This document shows positions 51,231 to 61,337 of a stretch of DNA of 64,000 nt, piece after piece; the first letter of the stretch is position 1; every line of letters begins with the position of its first letter. A program made the translations under genes and the position numbers. The notes under the pieces were generated by a model. That model did no database searches and had not been told where the DNA came from. It was given only the letters and a program-made list of their open reading frames with translations. This stretch comes from Flexibacter flexilis DSM 6793 (GTDB lineage Bacteria > Bacteroidota > Bacteroidia > Cytophagales > Flexibacteraceae). The stretch covers positions 96,988-160,987 of the forward strand of contig NZ_FOLE01000011.1 of NCBI RefSeq assembly GCF_900112255.1. The letters are read 5' to 3'.

Positions 51231-51242
51231 TGTAATGTTACA
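51231..51242. promoter_or_regulatory. Small dyad TGTAA-TG-TTACA
   Basis: A 12-base inverted repeat sits 92 bases ahead of the surface protein gene, in the spacer that also serves mnmE. It resembles the half-sites of a Crp/Fnr-type regulator but is short enough to be chance. Confidence 0.3.
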
Positions 51243-51333
51243 TTAAAAAAATCAAAAAAATACTTGTTACTTTCTAACACAATTCAGTATCCAGCTTTAG
51301 TTTCATTATTTTTTAATAAAAAATATACATAAC

Positions 51334-54300
51334 ATGAAATTTATCTATCTCTCAACCCTACTTTTTTTGATAAGTATTGTGTCCATCGCCCAGCGGGTGA
51401 AAAATATTCCAATACAGGCAGGTGTTTATCCCACAATATCCCCAATGACAACCGATAACAATGGTACGCTGTGGGTAGCCACCAACGGAGCAGGTATTGC
51501 CAAGTTGGTCAATGGCGAATTTGTTTATTATAACACCTCTAATTCCAACCTGACGGGCAATTATACTTATTCGATTGTTCGTGATTCTACAGGCCATCTT
51601 TGGTGTTCGGCAATTACTGTTCCCAATTACTCAGGTGTTATAACGAGTGGCGCAAATGGGCTTTTCAGAATAGAAAATGACATATTTGTGGCCAAACCTA
51701 TTTCGGGTCGCAATACCAGTCAGATACGAAGTATTACTTGCGACCTAAAGGGTAAAGTTTGGGTTGCCTTATCGGATGATAGAGGTATTGCCGCCTATGA
51801 TAACCAAACAAGCACTTGGGATGTAAAAACTATAACATCTTTCTCAGACAGTCGCCGTGCATATTATATTAGCGTGGATAAAAAAAATAGAAAATGGATT
51901 TCGACTCAGTTTAGCGGCTACACTCAATACAATGATACAGCATTTACAACTATGCCATTAGTGAATGCTAGCGAACGTTTTTTTACTAATCCTACCGTAG
52001 ATGATACGGTTTGGAATGCCTCATTTATGGGTTCATTCAATCGCTATAATCCTAACCGAAATCAATATCCAGATAAAACAGCCGCCAGTCTTGGGATTAC
52101 AGACGTAACATCATTGTCCGTTGTTGCTTTTGACCGTTATGGCGGAAAATGGTATTCTACCAACAACGGCGTTGTATATCAAGGTTGTGATACTACAATT
52201 CAGTTTGATTTAGGAACAAACTCTACTACGAATATTTATATTGACAAGCAAAATACCAAATGGATAGCACCTTACAGCGTTGGTTTAAGTAATTTAGTCA
52301 AACTCATTGACGTGAAAGCCGACTTTACTTTTAATACCATTACTTGCGCAGGCACCGCCGTTGCATTTAGCAATGTATCTTCGGAGCTATGCCGAATGCC
52401 GCTCACTTACAAATGGAACTTTGGCGACGGAACGGCTACCACCACACAAACCAGCCCTTCCCATATTTTTAGTCAAGCAGGAACTTATGACATTCAGCTT
52501 ATCGCCACCAATCCAAGAGGAATAGCCGATACACTTTTTCAAAGCATTACGGTTACTTCTTGTAACAATATTGTTCCTTCGTTTGCAATTCCTGATACAG
52601 TTTGTATGCGCACGCCGATTACTTTCCAAAACACCACCACAGGCAGCCATATCGCCTCTTACTTATGGAAAGTACCGCATTGGCCAACCAATAGTGCCAG
52701 TTTTACGACCTTAGACACATTGACTTCTACAGAACCTAACCCTACATTTTCTATTAATATAAACAATCAAAATTCGCCGTACGTAAACGTCCCCGTTACG
52801 CTGATTGTAACCGATTCTTCAGGCAACAAATTTAAACTAACCCAAAATGTAGTGGTAGCAGCACCCGTACAAGTCCGATTAGTCGGGGTTAAATTTACAC
52901 CACCAATAAGTATGCAAGTTGTCCCTTTTTCTGACACTACGGTATGTGCCAACAGTGGTTTGAATATTGGCGCAACTTATGTGCCTTTTAATTCAATTTT
53001 TTATACAGCCATTACAAGTATAAGGCTTTATAGAAATGACACACTCATCCATGCTGGCCTAATCACCGAATCGCTTGAACCTTATTTAAAAAAATCAGGG
53101 ACTTATTATGCCGTTACCTCGAATACTTTAACGCCCTGCGCCGATACATCGCAAAAAATAACTATCAAATACAATCCTGTGCCAAAGCTAAACATACTTG
53201 GCGACACGGTCGTTTGTGCGGGTAGTACAGCAGAGTTGTATAATATGTGGCAAGACAGCACCAGTTATCAATGGTACAAAAATGGTATCTTGTTACCTGC
53301 TGCCACCGACACAACGCTTAGCATTACACAAGCAGGAACGTATTCGATTAAAGCCGTAAATCAGTGCGGTTGTGTGGATTCGGTCAAGCAAGTCGTAACA
53401 GCGGATAGCGTGAGTAATTTTGCGCTAAGTGTTACGTCGCTGTCTCCATGCCTCAACGATAGTACAAAATTGGCTGCGCCTACGGGTTTTGCCTCGTACC
53501 TGTGGAGCAATGGCAGCACAAACAGCAGCATAACTGTTACAGATACAAGTACTTATTCACTAACCGTTACGAATGTAAATGGCTGTACGCGTCAAGTGAG
53601 CGGAAAAGCTCTTTTTCAGCCTATGCCAACGGTAACGGTAGTCAATACGGGTAATAGTCATTTGTGCGCAGGTGATAGCACTACGCTAATTGCGTCTGGT
53701 GGTTTTGGCCAATTTGTTTGGAATAATGGCGCGACTACGCAATTTATTAAAGTAAAAACCGCAGGCGATTATTTCTATAAAGTAAAAATTAACAATTGTT
53801 GGGCGTATTCGGACACGGTACACATTACGGGTTCTTTGTTGCCTACCATTTACCTCAATTTTGCAGGCGATACTATTTTGTGTAACGGCCAAAGTGTTAC
53901 GATTGCTCCAAGAGACACGCTTCAGGGTGGCGAATATTTATGGAACAGAGGCGATACCACTATCGCTATAACCGTCAATCAAACAGGAATTTACTATGTA
54001 AATTATCGCGATACGTTGGGGTGCTCGGCACGTAGTAATACTGTTGGCGTACTGACCAATGGCGTTGCGGTAGTAGATATTTTATTGATTGGGAAAAATG
54101 TATTGTGCGAAGGCGATACGGTTTCACTTCTGGCCAACCAATCAGGCCAATATCAATGGAATACAGGACAAATGACGCAGCTATTACAAACCGCTCAAGC
54201 GGGATATTATTTTGTAAAAGTATTGCTATCAAATGGCTGTACTATCGACTCAGATACCGTGTTTATCAAAGAAGCCACGCCGCCCAAAATCACATTGGTT

Positions 54301-54768
54301 GCCGATAGCGTATTTTGTAGCATTACGGGAGCAGTGTTAGAAGCACAACCACAATGGCCAGTGCTGTATTATGAGTGGTTCGACAAAGACGGTCAACTCC
54401 TTGCGCAAAGTGTAAAACCTACGTTCAAAGTAGAAAAAACTGGCGTTTATAGTGTGAAAGCGTGGGACGGTTGTCGTTGGGCGGCTTCTGACCCTGTTCG
54501 TATAGAAGCCATGGATTGTGCTTTGTCTGTTCCCAACGTCATTACACCGAACGGCGATGGCGACAACGACCAATTCAAAATCAAGGAACTGGACTTGTAT
54601 GCGCCATTGCATTTGCGTGTGCACAATCGTTGGGGCAAGCTCATGTACGAAAACAAAGACTACCGCAATGACTGGACTGGTGATGATTTGCCCGCAGGAA
54701 CATATTTTATCCATATCAATAGCCCGCGTTTGGTTACTTACAAAGGTTGGCTGGAGATACTCAGATAG
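51334..54768 (+). CDS. Large T9SS-secreted surface protein with PKD domain and gliding-type C-terminal domain
   Basis: This 1144-residue protein has a signal peptide (about 1-19, ending in IAQ), an N-terminal region of two-component-regulator-type propeller repeats (NNGTLWVATNGAGIAKL, GKVWVALSDDRGIAAYD), a PKD domain at about 330-410 (YKWNFGDGTATTTQTSPSH), several Ig-like or repeat regions with SxSWSNGS-type strands (SYLWSNGSTNSSITVTDT, EYLWNRGDTTIAITVN), and the gliding-motility-associated C-terminal domain (SVPNVITPNGDGDNDQF, RWGKLMYENKDYRNDW, LPAGTYFIHI). The last is the type B sorting signal for type IX secretion. It is probably exported to the cell surface by the SprE-containing system. 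Its ligand is unknown. Confidence 0.9.
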   Translation: MKFIYLSTLLFLISIVSIAQRVKNIPIQAGVYPTISPMTTDNNGTLWVATNGAGIAKLVNGEFVYYNTSNSNLTGNYTYSIVRDSTGHLWCSAITVPNYSGVITSGANGLFRIENDIFVAKPISGRNTSQIRSITCDLKGKVWVALSDDRGIAAYDNQTSTWDVKTITSFSDSRRAYYISVDKKNRKWISTQFSGYTQYNDTAFTTMPLVNASERFFTNPTVDDTVWNASFMGSFNRYNPNRNQYPDKTAASLGITDVTSLSVVAFDRYGGKWYSTNNGVVYQGCDTTIQFDLGTNSTTNIYIDKQNTKWIAPYSVGLSNLVKLIDVKADFTFNTITCAGTAVAFSNVSSELCRMPLTYKWNFGDGTATTTQTSPSHIFSQAGTYDIQLIATNPRGIADTLFQSITVTSCNNIVPSFAIPDTVCMRTPITFQNTTTGSHIASYLWKVPHWPTNSASFTTLDTLTSTEPNPTFSININNQNSPYVNVPVTLIVTDSSGNKFKLTQNVVVAAPVQVRLVGVKFTPPISMQVVPFSDTTVCANSGLNIGATYVPFNSIFYTAITSIRLYRNDTLIHAGLITESLEPYLKKSGTYYAVTSNTLTPCADTSQKITIKYNPVPKLNILGDTVVCAGSTAELYNMWQDSTSYQWYKNGILLPAATDTTLSITQAGTYSIKAVNQCGCVDSVKQVVTADSVSNFALSVTSLSPCLNDSTKLAAPTGFASYLWSNGSTNSSITVTDTSTYSLTVTNVNGCTRQVSGKALFQPMPTVTVVNTGNSHLCAGDSTTLIASGGFGQFVWNNGATTQFIKVKTAGDYFYKVKINNCWAYSDTVHITGSLLPTIYLNFAGDTILCNGQSVTIAPRDTLQGGEYLWNRGDTTIAITVNQTGIYYVNYRDTLGCSARSNTVGVLTNGVAVVDILLIGKNVLCEGDTVSLLANQSGQYQWNTGQMTQLLQTAQAGYYFVKVLLSNGCTIDSDTVFIKEATPPKITLVADSVFCSITGAVLEAQPQWPVLYYEWFDKDGQLLAQSVKPTFKVEKTGVYSVKAWDGCRWAASDPVRIEAMDCALSVPNVITPNGDGDNDQFKIKELDLYAPLHLRVHNRWGKLMYENKDYRNDWTGDDLPAGTYFIHINSPRLVTYKGWLEILR

Positions 54769-54776
54769 GAAAAGTC

Positions 54777-54814
54777 AACTAAAAAAGGCCGCTAATTAGC
54801 GGCCTTTTTTAGTT
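54777..54814. terminator. 38-bp palindromic terminator
   Basis: A perfect 38-bp palindrome centred on AATT, with AAAAAAGGCCGC on the left and GCGGCCTTTTTT on the right. It ends the surface protein gene (plus) and the HTTM gene (minus). Confidence 0.9.
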
Positions 54815-54829
54815 TTGATTAATTTGTAA

Positions 54830-56701
54830 TTATAATTTTTCAATTTCAGGGATAGAGACTTGAACTTCTTTATTTTCCCAAATAACTTGCCCTACATCCA
54901 TCCAAGGTTTAGCCATTTGTCTGTGCAAGAAATCATCTTCCCAACCAGTAGGACTATCAATTTTCTTTACTTTAACAACAAAAGTTTGCTTTTCGGCAAG
55001 AGATACATGATGCTTAGATGCCCAAAATGCGGAATATCGAATGAGACCGTCTTTTAATTTCTCTTGAGAAACATTTTTACTATTTGAGCGGAATGACCAT
55101 TCAACCCACTCACGTCCAGTAATATATGGTCCTACTTGTCCTTTTTCATTATTAAGTGGCAACCATGTTTCTTGTCCATTTTTATCTTTGTAAACAATAG
55201 CAACAATATGATTATAACCATTAAAGTGGACTTTATCCATAAATACAGGATGTGATGTAATGCCAAATACTTTTTGATTAAATACAGCAAATCCATGAAA
55301 CTTACTTAAAGCTCCCCGCACTATTCCGTTTACATGAATGGCTTCTAGTATATTTGTAACCAGCAATCCTTTGTACATAATAATGTATCCTTGAGAAACA
55401 ATACAGTAAATCGTAAAAAAGGCGATAATACGTACCTTAAAATCTTTTACCGTAAAATCCTTTAAAATACTCACACTATCATAGCTAATAGGGGTAATTC
55501 CCATATTAGTGGCGGGTACAAACTCAAATTTATTAGAAGCAATAGACTGGTAACAATTTTTAGCCAATGTATTGAATAAAGGCAAGCGCATCAAAATCGA
55601 AAATGGCCATAAGAACCATATACGCGACCACGCTTCTATATATGTGGCTAATCCTACAAATACTTTACCGCTGGAATTAATACTGTGAACGTCCGCTATT
55701 AAAGCCTCTTCAGGCACTTCTTTCAGTGTGGCTTTTGCCTCCGAAAGAGGAAGGTAAGCTATTTTTCCGAAAAAATCTAAGTGCTTAATAATAAGCATAC
55801 AACGTACATCTACTAAACTATCAGAATTATAAAAAATCGTAAGTGTCGGTGTTTTGCTACGCAATTTATTATGCAAAATAGTCCACCATTCATAAGGCAA
55901 TAACAACACGTACAGGCCTGCCGCAGCTAAGGCAAACCAAGGAATTGGATAAGCATGCAAAATACCTAAATGCAAGCCAATGCCTGTTAAAACAAGGATA
56001 TTTCTGTATTTTTTATTCCATACATAAAATAAAAATACACCTTCAAATACCAATGTTACAAAACCAAAACCATAACTTATAATTTTACTATTCAATAAAA
56101 TAGACAAATCTAAATATGTAGCAAATGGCAATGAAGTTGGCCACCAAAAACCTAAGCCCTTCAACCACATAGGAGAGGCTAATTTGTAAAACATCGAATC
56201 AAAATATACCATCGCAATACCCAAACCAACTAACGAATAGTAGCTAAGCATACTTGTGGTAGTTTTGGGTTCGTATATTTTCTGAGGAATAGAATATTTT
56301 AATTTAGCTAAAAGATTATCAAGTGAAAAAGCACGACCCGTAGGCACAAACATGAGTAAGAAATTTATGCCTGTCATTGCATAGTCCAAATGATATTCAA
56401 ACTTATCAAGCCCTGCAATGATTGTAAAAGTTAATACATAATTAATAATGCTTGATATACGTGTAAATAGGCCTAAAATGAAACAAATAATTGTAATTAG
56501 CCAAAAGATAAGAGCAAATTTGAATGAAATTTCAGATTCTGCTATATAAGGAATAGGGTCAAAAATAAGGTGTTGAAAGTAATTTAATTGGAGTACTTCC
56601 ATTAAAAATACAATACCATACAAAATTCGGAATAAGGCTAGGCCTTGTGCGGGAACTTCTGTATCATAGAGCTTTGATACAATGTTGTAAAGTTTTTTCA
56701 T
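54830..56701 (-). CDS. HTTM-domain membrane protein fused to a degenerate DCC (DUF393) domain
   Basis: The 623-residue protein has an N-terminal HTTM domain (about 1-280), the membrane part of the vitamin K-dependent gamma-carboxylase family, with several transmembrane helices and segments such as MFYKLASPMWLKG and FEGVFLFYVW. Residues 287-392 resemble the DCC/DUF393 thioredoxin-like domain (FGKIAYLPLS, KVFVGLATYIEAWSRI, RLPLFNTLAKNCY). The usual YDGxCxxC start reads IFYNSDSLVDVRC, so the paired cysteines are lost. A C-terminal part (about 393-623) has one more membrane segment. The gene is notably AT-rich compared with its neighbours. Function unknown. Confidence 0.8.
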   Translation of the reverse strand: MKKLYNIVSKLYDTEVPAQGLALFRILYGIVFLMEVLQLNYFQHLIFDPIPYIAESEISFKFALIFWLITIICFILGLFTRISSIINYVLTFTIIAGLDKFEYHLDYAMTGINFLLMFVPTGRAFSLDNLLAKLKYSIPQKIYEPKTTTSMLSYYSLVGLGIAMVYFDSMFYKLASPMWLKGLGFWWPTSLPFATYLDLSILLNSKIISYGFGFVTLVFEGVFLFYVWNKKYRNILVLTGIGLHLGILHAYPIPWFALAAAGLYVLLLPYEWWTILHNKLRSKTPTLTIFYNSDSLVDVRCMLIIKHLDFFGKIAYLPLSEAKATLKEVPEEALIADVHSINSSGKVFVGLATYIEAWSRIWFLWPFSILMRLPLFNTLAKNCYQSIASNKFEFVPATNMGITPISYDSVSILKDFTVKDFKVRIIAFFTIYCIVSQGYIIMYKGLLVTNILEAIHVNGIVRGALSKFHGFAVFNQKVFGITSHPVFMDKVHFNGYNHIVAIVYKDKNGQETWLPLNNEKGQVGPYITGREWVEWSFRSNSKNVSQEKLKDGLIRYSAFWASKHHVSLAEKQTFVVKVKKIDSPTGWEDDFLHRQMAKPWMDVGQVIWENKEVQVSIPEIEKL

Positions 56702-56968
56702 TGTTTTGTTTTTGTGTTGAAAATTGATTTTTTGAGCAAAAAAATAAATAATACGTTTCGACTTGCAATGCCGCTATGACTGCTTCTCGAAAATCAAACA
56801 ACATTAAAAATTTCTCAAAGCTATATTTTTTTAAAACACGATACTAACAATTTTGTATTTTTTGATAAAAATCATATAATTTTATGCTTTTTCAGGATAT
56901 TGCATGATTTTACATTATTTCAGCCTTTTGTTGTTATTTTGCAAATCCAATCAAAATAATACCGCTTC

Positions 56969-59710
56969 GTGAAAAAACTCCTTCTTTTTATATTCATTGC
57001 TTCGGCCTTTGCTATCGGAATTTATAGCTATATGCTTTGGCGCGAACAAGAAAAACCCCTTACCATCTGGACTTGCGTACCCGAAAGTGCTGCCATCGCC
57101 TTTCAGATAGACCAACCCCAAACGCAACTGAGCCAATGGAGCAAAAAAACTTTTTGGAAAAATATTGCGCCATTGCCCGAAGCGCATTTTGTACAAAAAA
57201 TAGTGGCACGAATAGACAGCCTCGCTAAAGCGCACGATTTGAAGGAGAATTTTTTTAAAAATAAATCGGTGTTTGTGTCCCTGCACGCCACAGGCCGCGA
57301 AGAAATCGGCTATTTGCTTTGTTACGATTTGGCGCAAGATGGCAGCCTTTCGGCTTGGAATACTTTGCTCAAAAACTTGCAAGAAAGCGGCCAATACAAA
57401 TTTCAAGACCGTCTTTACCAAGAACTTATCATTACCGACATTACGCACCGCAGCACTGGCCAAAAAGCCTCGTTTTTGGTATATAAAAATGTGTTGGCCA
57501 TCAGCCAAACCGCTATTTTGGTAGAAGATGTGATTCGTACCATCAATCACCCGACGCAAGTACATTTTATTGAATATCAGAAAAAGAACTTTAAGCCCAC
57601 GCCCCACGAAAACGGCAACATTACGGCTTACCTCAACTACAAACAGTTGCCTGCGCTGCTGGCTTCGGTTTCGCCGTCGCAAAAAAGTTTTTTTGAGCCG
57701 CTGGCACGCATGGCGCAATCCGCTACGCTGGAACTGAACACTGCCGACAATCGCTTTCATGCCGAAGGTTTTTCGCTAGCCGAAGACAATTCTTATTTTT
57801 TGTCCACGTTTGCCCCGCAAGCCGCCCAGCCCATTACAGTTCAGAAGTTTATCCCCAACAAAACAGCCGTTTTGTACCATTACAGTTTCTCGAAAGGTTC
57901 AAAATTTGGCAGCGATTTGGACGGTTACCGTCATCGTCATCTTGATGAATACATCGAAGCAAAAGAGACTTTGCACGAACAACATGACATTAGTCCGAGC
58001 CAGTTGTACGGTTGGTGGGGGCGCGAAATCGCGTTGTGTTTGCTGGAAACCGTAGATGCTGACGAGGCCGACAAACTGCTGTTCATTCAGGCCGCCGACA
58101 TGGAGCAGGCTACGCGCACGCTCAAAACTTTTTCCGAACAGTTCAGCGACCCAAAGCCCTACATTGAACAGTTTCAAGGCCGCGAAATTCGCCAAATTCC
58201 CGTTACAGATTTTCCCGCATTGCTGCTGGGCAATCCGTTTGGCGGGTTTTCCGAATGCTTTTATTTTCAGATAGAAGATTACGTGGTTTTTGCCAATAAT
58301 ATCCAGACATTGAGGACTTTAATCGCGGATATTGAGCACGAAGACGTTTGGGCAAAGTCCGTGAAAATCCAGCATTTCATGCAAGAACTAAATCCCAAAG
58401 CACACGTAACACTGGCCATCAACACGGCGCGTGCGTGGCGAATGTTACAGAACAATGCAGGTGAAAAATTTGGGGAAATCATGCAAGCGCAACAGGCCAT
58501 TTTGCAAAAAAATACGTGGCTGGCTGCTCAGTTTAATGTGGCCGAAACGCGCACGCAAACGTCCCTGATTGTGGAGCAAGAAGCCGACGGACAGGCCAGC
58601 GCAAGCGACGAACTTTTCAAAGTGAAATATGATACTTATTTTCAGTTTCCTGTCCAGACACCGCCCAAAGTGGTGCGCAATCCCGCAACCAAAAGCCTCG
58701 AAACGATTGTGTTGGATTCGGCGCAGCAAGTTTTTTTGCTCGACAAAGACGGAAAAATTAGTTTTAAACTTCCTGTCAATCAAAGAGTTGTTTCGGAATT
58801 TCTGCCTGTGTATTTGCAAGACGACGCGCACCAGCAATTTGCTTTTGCCACCGACAAAGCCTTGTTTCTGACCGACCGCGCAGGCGCAGTACAAGAGCCG
58901 TTTCCCGTGCGACTTTCGGACAGCACGCGCATTGCGCAACTGGCTGCTTTTGACTACGAAAAAAATCATAATTACCGCTTTTTGCTGGCCAACACCGACG
59001 GACTTTTGTATATGTTCGATGAGAAAGGGAAAGCCTTAGAAGGCTGGAATCCAAGACGTTTGCCTGGTAAATTGGCGGCCGCACCGCTGCATTTGCGCAT
59101 CAACGACAAAGATTGCATTGTGGCCCTGACTGCCGCAGGCAAACTGTATATGCTCACGCGAAAAGGCGAATTATTTGCGGGTTTCCCGATTGACCTCAAA
59201 GGCCGTTTTGAAAGTGCGTTGCTGCCACAAATCGGGACGAGTTTTGAAAACACGTACATCACGACGCTTTCCGAGCAAGGCGAGTTGATTACCGTGAGCC
59301 TGAAAGGTAAAGAATCTAAGCGCGAACAAATTTATAGACCTTCGGTAAACACTGTTTTTACGTTGTGCCCAGACCCTGCGGGAAAAGCCTTTGCCGTTGC
59401 CCGCCAAACCGACACACAAGTCGCGCTATTCGACAATAATTTGAAACCTATTTTTGAGAAAGAATATAAAAACGCGAATCGTTTGCCCGTCCAATATTAC
59501 AATTTTGGAGCTGGAAATGAGGTGATTGCAGTAACCGACCCCGCCGACGAAAAAACGTATTTGTACGACAAAAAAGGACAACTTTTGCAAGGCAAACCGC
59601 TGGACAGTGCCTCGCCTGTGGCCATGCTGTATTCCGAATCGTCCGAAACCTTCTTTTTGTACCGACACTTCGGCCACAAAACGGGCATGGTTACGTTTAA
59701 GAAAAAGTAG
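56969..59710 (+). CDS. Membrane-anchored large orphan, propeller-like C-terminus
   Basis: The 913-residue protein has an N-terminal anchor (about 3-24) and a long soluble part. The N-terminal 570 residues have the look of DUF3352-type proteins (CVPESAAIAFQIDQPQTQL, YKNVLAISQTAILVEDVIRTI), and the C-terminal 330 residues form a run of short strand repeats of the form LYMFDEKGKALEGWNP, LYMLTRKGELFAGFPID, TYLYDKKGQLLQG, i.e. a probable PQQ-like beta-propeller. The start is GTG at 56969, just before the hydrophobic segment MKKLLLFIFIASAF. It stands alone, between the HTTM gene and the histidine kinase gene. Role unknown; DUF3352 identity is a tentative reading. Confidence 0.75.
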   Translation: MKKLLLFIFIASAFAIGIYSYMLWREQEKPLTIWTCVPESAAIAFQIDQPQTQLSQWSKKTFWKNIAPLPEAHFVQKIVARIDSLAKAHDLKENFFKNKSVFVSLHATGREEIGYLLCYDLAQDGSLSAWNTLLKNLQESGQYKFQDRLYQELIITDITHRSTGQKASFLVYKNVLAISQTAILVEDVIRTINHPTQVHFIEYQKKNFKPTPHENGNITAYLNYKQLPALLASVSPSQKSFFEPLARMAQSATLELNTADNRFHAEGFSLAEDNSYFLSTFAPQAAQPITVQKFIPNKTAVLYHYSFSKGSKFGSDLDGYRHRHLDEYIEAKETLHEQHDISPSQLYGWWGREIALCLLETVDADEADKLLFIQAADMEQATRTLKTFSEQFSDPKPYIEQFQGREIRQIPVTDFPALLLGNPFGGFSECFYFQIEDYVVFANNIQTLRTLIADIEHEDVWAKSVKIQHFMQELNPKAHVTLAINTARAWRMLQNNAGEKFGEIMQAQQAILQKNTWLAAQFNVAETRTQTSLIVEQEADGQASASDELFKVKYDTYFQFPVQTPPKVVRNPATKSLETIVLDSAQQVFLLDKDGKISFKLPVNQRVVSEFLPVYLQDDAHQQFAFATDKALFLTDRAGAVQEPFPVRLSDSTRIAQLAAFDYEKNHNYRFLLANTDGLLYMFDEKGKALEGWNPRRLPGKLAAAPLHLRINDKDCIVALTAAGKLYMLTRKGELFAGFPIDLKGRFESALLPQIGTSFENTYITTLSEQGELITVSLKGKESKREQIYRPSVNTVFTLCPDPAGKAFAVARQTDTQVALFDNNLKPIFEKEYKNANRLPVQYYNFGAGNEVIAVTDPADEKTYLYDKKGQLLQGKPLDSASPVAMLYSESSETFFLYRHFGHKTGMVTFKKK

Positions 59711-59728
59711 TTTTTCGCAACAAAATGC

Positions 59729-59917
59729 TTGGGTCGGAAGTTAGATATAATCTGTTCCGACCATTATTTTGACAATCGTTACCAAACCCCAGACGGCAAA
59801 TTTTGGCATGGATTTGAAAGCGCAGAAGCTACCGAACATTTTTTGTACGCCAAACCGACACTTTGTAAGGTGTTTGGCATTGTTTGTCAGCTACTTGAAG
59901 ATATTACTTGGCATTGA
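59729..59917 (+). pseudogene. Possible 62-codon gene remnant
   Basis: An open frame from a TTG at 59729 reads through the hairpin and contains a coding-looking stretch, TPDGKFWHGFESAEATEHFL. No family is recognised, and the first part is an inverted repeat, so this may be a fragment of a decayed gene or chance. The remainder of the 59.7-60.13 kb spacer is AT-rich and empty. Confidence 0.25.
59732..59762 (+). terminator. Hairpin after the 913-residue orphan
   Basis: GGTCGGAA (59732-59739) pairs with TTCCGACC (59755-59762); the loop holds a second small stem (AGAT/ATCT). A short T-rich stretch follows (ATTATTTTG). Probable but weak terminator. Confidence 0.6.
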
Positions 59918-60131
59918 GTCAAGTAATTTATTGAAAGAATAAGCAGAATGTTTTGACAAAAATACTGCAAGTGTGTTTTGTTATATTGGCTTTTATTGTT
60001 AATTTTTGCACAAAAGAAATGTGTGTTTTAAGGCAAAATAACCATTTCTTACTGTTTTGATTTTTGTAGATTTGATTCCACAACATTATAACATCACTCT
60101 ATTGCAATAATTCTCAAAAACACTGTAAAGA

Positions 60132-61337
60132 ATGAAAAAACCTGAAATTCCAGCCGACGAAGAGCTTCGTTTAAAAGCCCTGAAAGAATATTCTATTCTG
60201 GACACTTTGCCCGAAAAAGAATACGAAGAAATCACGTATTTGGCTTCTCAGATTTGTAAAGTACCGATTTCGCTTATCACTTTGATAGACGAAAAACGCC
60301 AATGGTTTAAGTCAAATAGAGGATTAACAGTAACCGAAACACCGCGGGATGTAGCCTTTTGCGCACATGCCATCAACGACAAACAAAACATTTTTATAGT
60401 ACCCGACTCGCGCAACGATGCACGTTTCCATGACAATCCGCTGGTTACCGACGACCCGTATGTTATTTTTTATGTGGGGATTCCGCTCGTAAACCCCGAC
60501 GGATTTGCGCTGGGTACGCTTTGCGTAATAGACAAAGAGCCGCACGTACTTGACCAATACCAAATCAATGCACTGAAGGCACTGGCCAATCAGGTGATGA
60601 ACGTGTTTGAGCTACGCAAAAAAACCATTGCCCTTGACATCTACATCAAAGAAATAGAGGAGCAAAACAAAGGTTTGGAAAAATTTGCGCGGCTGGCCGC
60701 CCACGACATGAAATCGCCTTTGGCTAATATCGTGATGCTCATAGATTTGTTCAAAAGCGATTATGCCAACGTGGTAAATGCTGAGGGAAATGATTTGCTC
60801 GACTCGATTAGCGGCGCAGCCCTGAGCCTGAACCAACTCATTGACGGCATTCTTAAATACAGCCGAAACGCCAAAATCCTGTCCGAAAACAAAGAATTTA
60901 TCAATTTTTATGAACTCATCAAAGCTGCCTCAAAGCTCGTGGACACGAGTGGCGATGTGCGCTTTGAGCTTGATTTTGACCGTAACATTAGTATTTATAC
61001 CAATCGGGTGGCTTTGGAGCAAATCTTTATCAATTTGTTGAGCAATGGCATCAAATACAACGACAAACCCATTGCCGAAGTAACGGTTAAGGTTTGTAGT
61101 GATAAAGAATTTGTGCGGATAAATGTCATAGACAACGGTCTGGGTATCAAGACACAAGACCAAGAACGCGTTTTTCAGCTTTTTGAAACCTCCGTAAACC
61201 AAGCCCGACGCGGCGAAAAAGGCAACGGCATCGGGTTGGCTACCGTCAAATCGTTGGTAGAAGGTTTGGGCGGCCACATTAGCGTGCGTTCGCAGGTAGG
61301 CGTGGGTTCTGATTTTGAATTTACGATTAAGAAATAA
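60132..61337 (+). CDS. GAF-domain sensor histidine kinase
   Basis: The 401-residue cytoplasmic kinase has a GAF domain (about 25-160; typical segments LASQICKVPISLITLIDEKRQWFK and GIPLVNPDGFALGTLCVID), a phosphoacceptor helix with His191 in LAAHDMKSPLANI, and an HATPase domain with INLLSNGIKYND (N box), VIDNGLGIK (G1) and GEKGNGIGLATVKSLVEGL (G2). No membrane segment or PAS domain is present. The GAF Cys and Trp positions give no clear ligand. It has no adjacent response regulator, so it is an orphan kinase. Start is the ATG at 60132. Confidence 0.92.
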   Translation: MKKPEIPADEELRLKALKEYSILDTLPEKEYEEITYLASQICKVPISLITLIDEKRQWFKSNRGLTVTETPRDVAFCAHAINDKQNIFIVPDSRNDARFHDNPLVTDDPYVIFYVGIPLVNPDGFALGTLCVIDKEPHVLDQYQINALKALANQVMNVFELRKKTIALDIYIKEIEEQNKGLEKFARLAAHDMKSPLANIVMLIDLFKSDYANVVNAEGNDLLDSISGAALSLNQLIDGILKYSRNAKILSENKEFINFYELIKAASKLVDTSGDVRFELDFDRNISIYTNRVALEQIFINLLSNGIKYNDKPIAEVTVKVCSDKEFVRINVIDNGLGIKTQDQERVFQLFETSVNQARRGEKGNGIGLATVKSLVEGLGGHISVRSQVGVGSDFEFTIKK

